Shown here: positions 1 through 5,418 of the stretch, one piece after another
Numbering within the stretch: the stretch's first letter is position 1
Layout: each line of letters starts with the position of its first letter
Assembly: GCA_964344165.1 (NCBI GenBank)
Contig: CAYFMH010000095.1
Coordinates: 1-5,418, forward strand
Direction: 5' to 3'
DNA length: 5,418 nucleotides
DNA from: CAYFMH01 sp964344165
GTDB taxonomy: Bacteria; Patescibacteriota; Gracilibacteria; UBA4473
The notes under the pieces: generated by a model
The model's input: the letters and a program-made list of their open reading frames with translations, nothing else
Databases searched by the model: none
What the model was told of the DNA's origin: nothing
Program-made: the position numbers and the translations under genes

Positions 1-31
1 GTTAAATTTTCTCAATTTTACCAGCTTTTAA

Positions 32-1195
32 TCAGTTTTGCAGAGTTTCCTTAACACTATCAATATCTAGAAGTCTTTTTACATGTTCTAGGGTATTTTG
101 AAGGCTTTTTTCAGTTTCTCCTTCTAACCCTCCCACAAAAGATCCATAGGCCCCAACTCCTCTTTCTGCCAAACGTTTCATAGCCCGAATATTTTTTTCT
201 GCAGAACCGCCCTTTCCGGACTTTGCTAACATATCGTCATCTCCAGACTCAAAACCAAATAATATTTCTTGGGTGTTCAAACCCGCTAAAATATCTGCCG
301 TCGACTCTGTTATGTTTGTAGCCCGGGAATAAATATATCGAGCAGCTATCTCTTTCATATCATCTGGTCGAACTTCATAAAATTCTCTCAACCAGTCTTT
401 GTTTCCAGAAAAATCTTCACTCACATCCAAAAAACAATCCATCCCATATCTTTCTTTAAGACGTCTAAATCTCTCCCAAATTTCTTTTGGATCATCATAT
501 TTCATATCAGGATATATCCTAGAGCAAAAACTACATCCTCCAGTTTTATAACGCCAATAACACCCTTTTTGAGTAAAAACAGCAAATGGCTTTTGAAAAT
601 CCCCTCTTGGATATTCTTCTGAATATTTCCTATAATTTGCAAAATAAGGATCTAAATCAACAAGAGTATAATCTATTTCTGCTAAAGTGGGAGTAGGGTG
701 AAAAAATTCAGGATTCATTACTACCCCTCCCGATCCATCTCTCCATACTAAATTTTTTACCTCAGGCAGTGGCGTTCCCTCTACTAAATCAAAGAAAGCT
801 TGTTCTCCATCTCCCTTTATGACAAAATCAACTTTCCCTCGTTGATTTTCTACGATATTTTCTGCCAATAGTGATGCATAATTTCCACCAATTATTACAT
901 CCGCACCTCCTTCTTTTGATAACTTTGCCAATTCCAAAGCCGTTTCATAAGAAAAAAGATTGGGAGAAAATCCAACTAAGTCAGGCTTAAATTCTTCCAA
1001 GACAGTTCTAATTTTCTCCTCTGTCATTACAACATGATCGAGTATCTTTGCTTCTCCCTTAAAACCATGTTCTCTTAAATAAGAAATAAGTGCTAAAAGG
1101 TTTAAAGGCTGCCAATGATTAACATGATCACTCCCTTCTCTCCATCCTGAATCTAAGGGAGGATTTACAAGAGCTATCTTTTTATATTCAGACAT
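32..1195 (-). CDS. B12-binding-domain radical SAM protein, C-terminus possibly truncated
   Basis: This 387-residue protein has a cobalamin-binding-like Rossmann domain at about residues 5-140, with segments PDLVGFS (71-77), IIGGNYA (101-107) and KGDGEQAF (127-134). The DxHxxG lower-ligand motif is absent; residues 52-57 read LDHVVM. A radical SAM core follows. Its cluster cysteines are C212, C221 and C224, giving CX8CX2C instead of the usual CX3CX2C. Family-typical segments follow: FGFESGDDDML (313-323) and GGLEGETEKSL (355-365). Such enzymes bind a [4Fe-4S] cluster and cleave S-adenosylmethionine; many methylate or rearrange unactivated carbons of lipids, sugars or peptides. The substrate here cannot be told. 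The protein stops about 20 residues after the GxxGE segment, where relatives usually carry more barrel and C-terminal sequence. The ATG has no Shine-Dalgarno sequence. The gene is divergent from the response regulator. Class is confident; function is unknown. Confidence 0.9.
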   Translation of the reverse strand: MSEYKKIALVNPPLDSGWREGSDHVNHWQPLNLLALISYLREHGFKGEAKILDHVVMTEEKIRTVLEEFKPDLVGFSPNLFSYETALELAKLSKEGGADVIIGGNYASLLAENIVENQRGKVDFVIKGDGEQAFFDLVEGTPLPEVKNLVWRDGSGGVVMNPEFFHPTPTLAEIDYTLVDLDPYFANYRKYSEEYPRGDFQKPFAVFTQKGCYWRYKTGGCSFCSRIYPDMKYDDPKEIWERFRRLKERYGMDCFLDVSEDFSGNKDWLREFYEVRPDDMKEIAARYIYSRATNITESTADILAGLNTQEILFGFESGDDDMLAKSGKGGSAEKNIRAMKRLAERGVGAYGSFVGGLEGETEKSLQNTLEHVKRLLDIDSVKETLQN

Positions 1196-1204
1196 TTTAA
1201 AATG

Positions 1205-1210
1205 ATTAAA
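1205..1210 (-). promoter_or_regulatory. Possible -10 element for the radical SAM gene
   Basis: On the minus strand this hexamer reads TTTAAT (5 of 6 match to TATAAT) and ends 9 nt before the ATG. That is the same distance as in the better promoter of the divergent response regulator. The best -35 at a usual spacing is poor (TTAAGT, 1227-1232), and the region is so AT-rich that chance matches are common. Weak call, made mainly because no Shine-Dalgarno sequence precedes this start. Confidence 0.2.
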
Positions 1211-1241
1211 AAATAATTTGTTGAAAACTTAACGACCACTT

Positions 1242-1263
1242 CATTAAATCGAGATTAAAAAAA
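1242..1263 (-). repeat. 22-bp repeat, copy 1 (upstream of radical SAM gene)
   Basis: On the plus strand this reads CATTAAATC, then GAG, then ATTAAAAAAA. It matches 2405-2426 at 20 of 22 positions; both mismatches fall in the central triplet. Read on the minus strand, both copies lie just upstream of a minus-strand gene: 46 nt before the radical SAM start here and 23 nt before the transglutaminase-like start. It could be a shared promoter or operator element. The low complexity of the A-tract half lowers its weight. Confidence 0.4.
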
Positions 1264-1294
1264 GATGTGTTTTCCTGAAAAAAACTTGACTTTT

Positions 1295-1323
1295 TTGAAA
1301 AAACAGAATATGTATATTAAAAT
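1295..1323 (+). promoter_or_regulatory. Promoter of the response regulator gene, near-leaderless
   Basis: A -35 box TTGAAA (1295-1300, 5 of 6 to consensus) is followed by exactly 17 bp and a -10 box TAAAAT (1318-1323, 5 of 6). Transcription would begin at about 1330, only about 3 nt before the ATG at 1333. No Shine-Dalgarno sequence is present, which fits a leaderless or near-leaderless mRNA. A second -35-like box TTGACT (1286-1291) lies just upstream, but its best -10 partner (TATATT, 1313-1318) is 21 bp away. A small palindrome, AATAT-GT-ATATT (1307-1318), overlaps the spacer and could be an operator. Confidence 0.5.
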
Positions 1324-1332
1324 ATTTAATTT

Positions 1333-1698
1333 ATGAAAAATATATTGGTTATCGAAGACGAAAAAATGCTTGGAGCAATCTATCGAGATCATCTAAATGA
1401 TGAAGGATTTGAGACCAAATGGATTGCTTCTTTTGAAAAAGCTGAAGCCATTTCAAAAAAATTCTCGGCTGATTTAATCTTGCTCGACCATGGGCTTTCT
1501 GAGAGCGGAATGACCGGTATTGAAGCCATTCCTTTTTTGAAAAAACTATTTCCATCTGCTTACATCGTAATTCTCTCCAATTACAGTGATTTTGTCTTAG
1601 CAGAAAAAGCCATTGCTGCTGGAGCTCAAGATTATTGGCTCAAAGTAAATACTTCGCTCAAAGAATTAGTAGAAAAAATAAAAAAACTAAATGATTAG
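1333..1698 (+). CDS. Single-domain response regulator (CheY-like receiver)
   Basis: This 121-residue protein is a receiver domain only, with no output domain. The expected residues are present: acidic pocket E8-D9, phospho-acceptor D52 in LILLDHG, switch serine S82 in VILSNYS, aromatic Y101 and lysine K104 in DYWLKVN. A cognate kinase should phosphorylate D52; the signal then passes by protein contact. The loop after D52 is odd: the usual proline is S56, and the conserved glycine comes at D+10 (G62) instead of D+8, a two-residue expansion. The proline that usually follows the conserved lysine is V105. Transcription diverges from the radical SAM gene and converges on the transglutaminase-like gene, with stop codons overlapping. 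The membrane histidine kinase at 2427-4535 is the likely partner, inferred from proximity. The family assignment is secure; target and output are unknown. Confidence 0.93.
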   Translation: MKNILVIEDEKMLGAIYRDHLNDEGFETKWIASFEKAEAISKKFSADLILLDHGLSESGMTGIEAIPFLKKLFPSAYIVILSNYSDFVLAEKAIAAGAQDYWLKVNTSLKELVEKIKKLND

Positions 1699-1700
1699 TT
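1673..1700 (-). terminator. Possible AT-rich intrinsic terminator for the minus-strand genes
   Basis: On the minus strand AACTAA-TCAT-TTAGTT forms a perfect 6-bp stem with a 4-nt loop, followed by five T, one A and six T. The hairpin contains the stop codons of both converging genes. The stem has only one G-C pair, so its stability is low; the long U-tract is the stronger signal. No T-tract follows it on the plus strand, so it would serve the minus-strand transcript only. Confidence 0.4.
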
Positions 1701-2381
1701 CAAATAAGCAGAGGGTCTTTTGTTTTTATTATTAATTTCCCAAATTGGCTGATTTCTAGTTTCCAAAATAGCATTTATCGCCCTCTGGACCGCTGCCATT
1801 TTTTCCCAAATCATAGATTCTGCCAGATAAAATCCTCCATCTCGAAGACCAAAAGTAGGATCTACTACCCTCCCCTGCTCGCTTACAAAAACATGATGAC
1901 TAATAGGATTATCTTTATCATATCTTTTTATATGGCCTTTTATTCCAAATCTTGCTGCCATTACTTGTGTGAGACAAGCAGAATCAATACAGCTAATATG
2001 AGCACCTGGTTCAAAAAACTCAGAAAGGTAAAAATCTCCTCCGCCAGCCACTTTTTGAACAAAAGATCGGAGAGAGCCGATTTTATCAAATTTCAAAACC
2101 TGCCAAAAAGCAATCGCCAAAAGAATAATATCTTCATCAGAACGTAAGACTTTTAAAAGTTTTACAAGACTAAAAGATATCATTTCTAGAAGTGGCGATT
2201 TATATTTATCTGCAAAAAGATTTTTCCCAAAAAAAAGATCAAATTTTTCATCTTTTAAAAAACGAATGACCTGCTCAACTTCTTCGTCATAAAATAACAA
2301 AACTTCTTCATCTTCTGAAAAAACTTGATACATATTTAGATCCGGAAGTTCTGTGGAAAAAATAGGTTCTTTGGCTAACAT
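1695..2381 (-). CDS. Transglutaminase-like (papain-fold) superfamily protein
   Basis: This 228-residue protein shows the core pattern of the transglutaminase-like fold in its second half. C131 in SCIDSAC sits 15 residues before the GI of RFGI (G146), the spacing typical of the nucleophile helix. H163 follows in SHHVFV and D174 in VVDPTFG, giving a Cys-His-Asp triad in the usual order and spacing. Family members are mostly cysteine peptidases or amidases, less often cross-linking enzymes; the reaction here is unknown. Residues 1-125 are acidic then helical and match nothing I recognise. There is no signal peptide or membrane segment, so it is probably cytoplasmic. Its ATG has the only clear Shine-Dalgarno sequence in the window. 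It lies 45 bp downstream of the histidine kinase on the same strand and converges on the response regulator, so a signalling-linked role is possible. The fold call is fairly good; the role is open. Confidence 0.75.
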   Translation of the reverse strand: MLAKEPIFSTELPDLNMYQVFSEDEEVLLFYDEEVEQVIRFLKDEKFDLFFGKNLFADKYKSPLLEMISFSLVKLLKVLRSDEDIILLAIAFWQVLKFDKIGSLRSFVQKVAGGGDFYLSEFFEPGAHISCIDSACLTQVMAARFGIKGHIKRYDKDNPISHHVFVSEQGRVVDPTFGLRDGGFYLAESMIWEKMAAVQRAINAILETRNQPIWEINNKNKRPSAYLN

Positions 2382-2390
2382 GGTACCAAA

Positions 2391-2397
2391 TTCTCCT
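2391..2397 (-). promoter_or_regulatory. Shine-Dalgarno sequence of the transglutaminase-like gene
   Basis: On the minus strand this reads AGGAGAA, ending 9 nt before the ATG at 2381. It supports that start codon. The other genes here lack such a site at a usable distance. This gene is therefore the one best suited to internal initiation on a longer transcript coming from the kinase. Confidence 0.6.
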
Positions 2398-2404
2398 GGT
2401 TTTC

Positions 2405-2426
2405 CATTAAATCAACATTAAAAAAA
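2405..2426 (-). repeat. 22-bp repeat, copy 2 (between kinase and transglutaminase-like gene)
   Basis: On the plus strand this reads CATTAAATC, then AAC, then ATTAAAAAAA, matching 1242-1263 at 20 of 22 positions. It directly abuts the stop codon of the histidine kinase and lies 23 nt upstream of the next minus-strand start. On the minus strand it contains two TTTAAT hexamers, each a 5 of 6 match to a -10 box, so it may give the transglutaminase-like gene its own promoter. Confidence 0.4.
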
Positions 2427-4535
2427 TTACTTTTTGAACAACTGCACGCAAAATTTCGGTCCTTTTAATCCCCTACAATTTTCCGCCCAGATTTTTCCTT
2501 TATGTAACTCTACAATTTTTCGACAAATATAAAGCCCAAGTCCTATCCCCTCACCGGTAAATCTCTGATCATCATCCCGAAATTTTTCAAAAATATACTT
2601 CTTCTTTTGTGGAGCTATTGCAGGACCATTATTGGCCAAACAAATCGTCACCCCTCTTGGAACTTTTTTGAGTGTGATTTTTATAATTCCGCCTTTTTGG
2701 GGAACATAACGAATAGCATTAGAGAGAATATTTTCAAAAACCTGCTGCATCTGAAACGCGTCTATTTCTAATTCAAACTTTCTTTTTAATTGATTGTCTA
2801 TTTCAAACTTTATTTTTTTCGCTTTCATCAATGGTTGATGGGCTTCATATATTTCTTGGATAAACTCTTGAATTTCTACGTTTACGAGATTCAAAATCAC
2901 TTTGTCCAGATCATATTTTTGAACATCAAAAAACTTCTGGATTAAAACTTTTAATCGCTTAATCGCTTTTGTGGCATCGGTAAGTTTACTGGCTATTTTT
3001 GGGTCTTTTTCTAGCGTTTCCAATTTCAGAAGGGCAATCGTGAGGGGCGTTCTTAGCTCATGAGCAGTGATAGCGATAAAATCAGCTTGCTGAAGCGAAA
3101 GTTTTTTTAGTTCTTTAGTTTTTTCTTCTACCGTTAATTTCATAAGATCGTTTTCTTTTTGAAGATTATTTTTAAGCAAAATATTCATAAAACAAACCTG
3201 GATTGCATCCCGTAACTTAAGCAATTCTTTCATTTCTTCGAGTGAATACGAATCATTTTTATTTTTATTTCCCAAAGCCAAAAATCCAATTAGATGATTT
3301 TCCACAAAAAGAGGAAGGCAGACTTCCATCTTTAAGTCGATAAAAGCTTTTTCAAAAACTTTTAACGTTTTTGGGGGAAATTTTTGAGATTTTATTTCTT
3401 CCCAGACAAGTCCACTTTTTTTGTATGTTCGTATTTTTTTTGTAAACTCATCTTCTATGTAGATCGGGATATGAATATCTACTTTTTGGGGTTGCACTGA
3501 ATAGACCCCTACGTGTGAAATATTATTTTTTATGATAAAAACTTCCTCCAGATGCTGTCTGAGTGCCCGATAATTATTACAAAAATAAATTTTTGATTGG
3601 AGTTCTTGGATGCTATTTCGAAATTCTCGAAATTGGTAAGTCGTAAATTCTGGAAATATCTTTTCTAACCACACAAAAAGCAACATTCCAACAAGATAAC
3701 TGAAAAAAAGCTGAATTGCTTCATGAATCTTTGATCCAAAAATAGAAATAATTTCAAAAAACAAACCTCCTCCCACAATTATTAAAGAACATATAACAAA
3801 AAATCGAAGAATTTTTAAAAATAAATAGGAAAACTGAAAAAATCGATAGTGATGAATTGCGTAATAAAACGCCATTCCCATGGGAACAATAAGGAGAATC
3901 GAAAAAGGCCTCAAAAGATGAAGATCAAAAGTATGGAGAATGAATAAAAGAAAAATATAGCATAAAAAACATATGGGGACGCTCCCCCAAAAAGCATATT
4001 GAAACTTTTTCTTTTCAATTCCTGATAGTACAAATATTTTTCTTAGTCCCCAAAAAAAAGCTATAATCCCCCCTGCCGCAACCGAAATAGAATATAATTG
4101 GTATAAAGGTCCTTCTATAGTATCTCCTTCTCCGCTCTCTGTTTTAAATTCTTCAACGGCAACCAAAGGGGTAAAGAGAATAATTAAAAACAAAATTAAG
4201 CAGTATAAAAAAAGAATTTTTTCTCCCCATAAAGGAAGTTTAATTTTTTTTTGTGGGAAAAAATAAAAAAAAGCAGCTAATCCTGCCGAAACAAGTACTC
4301 CTGAAGAATAGTTCACCCTTCCTAGAAAAGTAAACCAATCACCAACGTCAACGAAAAAATATAAATACAGGGTAACTATCCAAGTAAATAGCCCAAACGA
4401 AAAAACAGAAAAAGATCTATGAATAGAAGACTTTGGATTTTCCAAAAAAGAGGTAAAGGAAAGTATTAAATAAAATAAAGCAGGAATGGCATAGAGGAAA
4501 AATAAGAACATGTAAAAAATCTTTATATTACTCAC
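2427..4535 (-). CDS. Membrane sensor histidine kinase (7TM-type N-terminus, GAF, HisKA, HATPase)
   Basis: The 702-residue protein starts with about nine hydrophobic segments (roughly 7-29, 42-62, 75-93, 106-123, 147-165, 180-202, 209-228, 240-262, 273-292). The first seven resemble the 7TM N-terminal region of histidine kinases. A GAF-like domain follows at about 318-452 (VCLPLFVENHLIGFLALG), then a short coiled coil (455-480). The HisKA H-box AHELRTP holds phospho-acceptor H492. The ATPase domain has N-box N606 (ILSNAIRY), F-box (IFEKF, 648-652) and G2 box GEGIGLGL (661-668). The G1 box is altered: NNGPAI (635-640) replaces DNGPGI, so the adenine-binding aspartate is asparagine. It is thus a full-length sensor with a possibly weakened ATP site. 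The partner is probably the single-domain regulator nearby. The start is GTG; an ATG at residue 9 (4511) is an alternative. The ligand is unknown. Confidence 0.93.
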   Translation of the reverse strand: MSNIKIFYMFLFFLYAIPALFYLILSFTSFLENPKSSIHRSFSVFSFGLFTWIVTLYLYFFVDVGDWFTFLGRVNYSSGVLVSAGLAAFFYFFPQKKIKLPLWGEKILFLYCLILFLIILFTPLVAVEEFKTESGEGDTIEGPLYQLYSISVAAGGIIAFFWGLRKIFVLSGIEKKKFQYAFWGSVPICFLCYIFLLFILHTFDLHLLRPFSILLIVPMGMAFYYAIHHYRFFQFSYLFLKILRFFVICSLIIVGGGLFFEIISIFGSKIHEAIQLFFSYLVGMLLFVWLEKIFPEFTTYQFREFRNSIQELQSKIYFCNNYRALRQHLEEVFIIKNNISHVGVYSVQPQKVDIHIPIYIEDEFTKKIRTYKKSGLVWEEIKSQKFPPKTLKVFEKAFIDLKMEVCLPLFVENHLIGFLALGNKNKNDSYSLEEMKELLKLRDAIQVCFMNILLKNNLQKENDLMKLTVEEKTKELKKLSLQQADFIAITAHELRTPLTIALLKLETLEKDPKIASKLTDATKAIKRLKVLIQKFFDVQKYDLDKVILNLVNVEIQEFIQEIYEAHQPLMKAKKIKFEIDNQLKRKFELEIDAFQMQQVFENILSNAIRYVPQKGGIIKITLKKVPRGVTICLANNGPAIAPQKKKYIFEKFRDDDQRFTGEGIGLGLYICRKIVELHKGKIWAENCRGLKGPKFCVQLFKK

Positions 4536-4558
4536 TCCATTTTACTAAAACATCTATT

Positions 4559-4581
4559 AAAAATCTAGGATAATTTCTAGA
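4559..4581 (-). terminator. Weak hairpin plus T-run between the zinc-ribbon gene and the kinase
   Basis: On the minus strand TCTAG, an 8-nt loop and CTAGA form a 5-bp stem followed by TTTTT, just after the stop codon at 4583. The stem is short and the loop large, so termination would be partial at best. It lies in the 47-bp gap before the kinase start and may simply be chance in AT-rich DNA. Confidence 0.22.
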
Positions 4582-4582
4582 A

Positions 4583-5239
4583 TTATAATTTCTCTTTATC
4601 AGCTCTCAAAATACTTCTCATTGTCTTCATATGCTTTCTATTAAATTCCCTTGCACTCAAACAAAATTCTCTCCCCACCTCTCCCATAGGAACTCCCAAG
4701 ACAACCCTTTTATTATCAGAAACACGACAAGCTTCTCGACAACCAGCCGCTCTCAACAAAATATGAGCACGCAATCCAATCTGTGTTGTCAAAAAAGTCG
4801 GCATATTTCTAATTTCTTCAGAAACAGAAAGAAAAAAAGTTCCCGTAAACAACGGTCCATTCCAAGTTCCTCGAGCTGGTAACGTTTCTCCTACCTCAGC
4901 TATATAGGATATTTTTGAATCATCTTTAAATTTTTGCCCCCAATCTCTTTGTATACCATCTAAAAATATCTCATAAGACATACTAGAATCTTCAAAAAAA
5001 ACAGAAAATTTTTCTTCCCATAACTCCAGAGGAGTTGTAACCCAACCATACCCAATTCCATAAGGGATTCCTTCTTCTGTTATCAAAAAGGAAGAAAAAG
5101 ATTCTTTCTCTAATAATTCTTTTCGAATTTTATTTTCTGTACTCGTAGGATCATGAAAAAGTTTCATTGCTTCACCACAATCTTCACACTCACATTCATT
5201 TGCTCCTGTTTTTTGATTTTCTAATTCTGCAATAAACAT
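4583..5239 (-). CDS. Zinc-ribbon protein with acetyltransferase-like (GNAT-like) region, 5' end uncertain
   Basis: The reading frame gives 218 residues from the first ATG. C18 and C21 (in CECEDCG) look like the second half of a zinc ribbon; the first half (CDCG) lies upstream of this ATG in the same frame. Residues 48-70 and 110-185 resemble strands and helices of a GNAT acetyltransferase: FLITEEGIPYGIGYGW, then YIAEVGETLPARG, a helix TTQIGLRAHILLRAAGC and a final strand RVVLGVP. The acetyl-CoA loop (usually R/QxxGxG/A) is not intact; residues 123-128 read RGTWNG. It may have lost acetyltransferase activity, or the GNAT assignment may be wrong. The C-terminus is basic. The ATG at 5239 has no Shine-Dalgarno sequence and probably is not the real start. 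The kinase follows 47 bp downstream. That the gene encodes protein is secure; its function is not. Confidence 0.75.
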   Translation of the reverse strand: MFIAELENQKTGANECECEDCGEAMKLFHDPTSTENKIRKELLEKESFSSFLITEEGIPYGIGYGWVTTPLELWEEKFSVFFEDSSMSYEIFLDGIQRDWGQKFKDDSKISYIAEVGETLPARGTWNGPLFTGTFFLSVSEEIRNMPTFLTTQIGLRAHILLRAAGCREACRVSDNKRVVLGVPMGEVGREFCLSAREFNRKHMKTMRSILRADKEKL

Positions 5240-5368
5240 ATATTCAGAAAGGTCAAAAACTTCTTCAACTGATTTATGATTCCCGCAGTCACATTTATAA
5301 TATTCTTCCCAACTCGCCCCATCGACAGGATTACCATGCCCAAAAATATCACGATAAGTAGATGTATA
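5240..5368 (-). other. In-frame coding-like extension of the zinc-ribbon gene, no start codon found
   Basis: The frame of the downstream gene stays open for 43 codons upstream of its first ATG, until a TAG at 5369-5371. The translation looks like protein: it contains DIFGHGNPVDG, then SWEEYYKCDCGNHKS, then VFDLSEY running into MFIAEL. The CDCG (cysteine codons at 5291-5293 and 5285-5287) would pair with the later CxxC to make a four-cysteine zinc ribbon. No ATG, GTG or TTG occurs in this stretch; an ATT at 5345-5347 is the nearest non-standard option. Either the real start lies upstream in another frame, with a frameshift near 5369, or the start is unusual, or the gene is decaying. Confidence 0.6.
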
Positions 5369-5418
5369 CTAAACCGCCTTTGAAATTCAGAATAATTGAT
5401 ATAAAATTTGGTTAGTAT

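Noticed and set aside
5..34. UGA recoded as glycine, extending the radical SAM protein by readthrough
   Set aside because: Readthrough would add only about ten residues. The 702-codon kinase and the other genes contain no in-frame TGA and use ordinary glycine codons, which does not fit a UGA-glycine code.
1349..1555. Minus-strand open frame of 68 codons
   Set aside because: It lies wholly within the response regulator on the opposite strand. Its translation has no domain pattern, while the regulator has all receiver residues.
1893..2147. Plus-strand open frame of 84 codons
   Set aside because: It is antisense to the transglutaminase-like gene, and its translation has no recognisable motif or ribosome site.
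4571..4590. Short palindromes TTCTAGAA and AATTATAATT as an operator
   Set aside because: They are short and AT-rich, and one overlaps the stop codon of the zinc-ribbon gene. Such palindromes are expected by chance at this base composition.
4631..4882. Plus-strand open frame of 83 codons
   Set aside because: It is antisense to the zinc-ribbon gene. The Ser- and Asn-rich translation looks like a shadow of AT-rich coding DNA.
1..5418. Mobile element, CRISPR array, tRNA or rRNA
   Set aside because: No transposase-like protein, terminal inverted repeats, regularly spaced repeats, tRNA cloverleaf or conserved rRNA segment was seen. The genes cover nearly the whole window.

Overview
The window is AT-rich and gene-dense. 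It holds five protein genes, four on the minus strand and one on the plus strand. No rRNA, tRNA, insertion sequence or CRISPR array is visible. Several traits together suggest a member of the Candidate Phyla Radiation (Patescibacteria): a histidine kinase with a 7TM-type sensor and GAF region, a stand-alone receiver of a style common there, mostly absent Shine-Dalgarno sequences, and low GC. This is inferred from gene style; no marker gene is present. The standard genetic code fits all five genes.

Layout from left to right. Positions 1-31 show no feature beyond the tail of the first gene's locus. A cobalamin-binding radical SAM enzyme (32-1195, minus) has an unusual CX8CX2C cluster motif and an abruptly ending C-terminus. 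A 137-bp divergent intergenic region carries a good promoter for a single-domain response regulator (1333-1698, plus), whose mRNA is probably nearly leaderless. The regulator meets a transglutaminase-fold protein (1695-2381, minus) tail to tail, with overlapping stop codons and a small AT hairpin that could terminate the minus-strand transcript. Upstream of that gene, 45 bp away and on the same strand, is a 702-residue membrane histidine kinase (2427-4535). A further 47 bp upstream is a zinc-ribbon protein with a degenerate acetyltransferase-like region (4583-5239). Its reading frame continues 43 codons beyond its first ATG without any usual start codon, so its 5' end is unresolved.

How the genes may work together. 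The kinase and the lone receiver are the obvious two-component pair, although they lie on opposite strands and do not share an operon. The transglutaminase-like protein sits between them and is probably co-transcribed with the kinase. It is a candidate output or accessory protein of the signalling pair, but this is inference from position only. The radical SAM enzyme and the zinc-ribbon protein have no evident link to the signalling genes.
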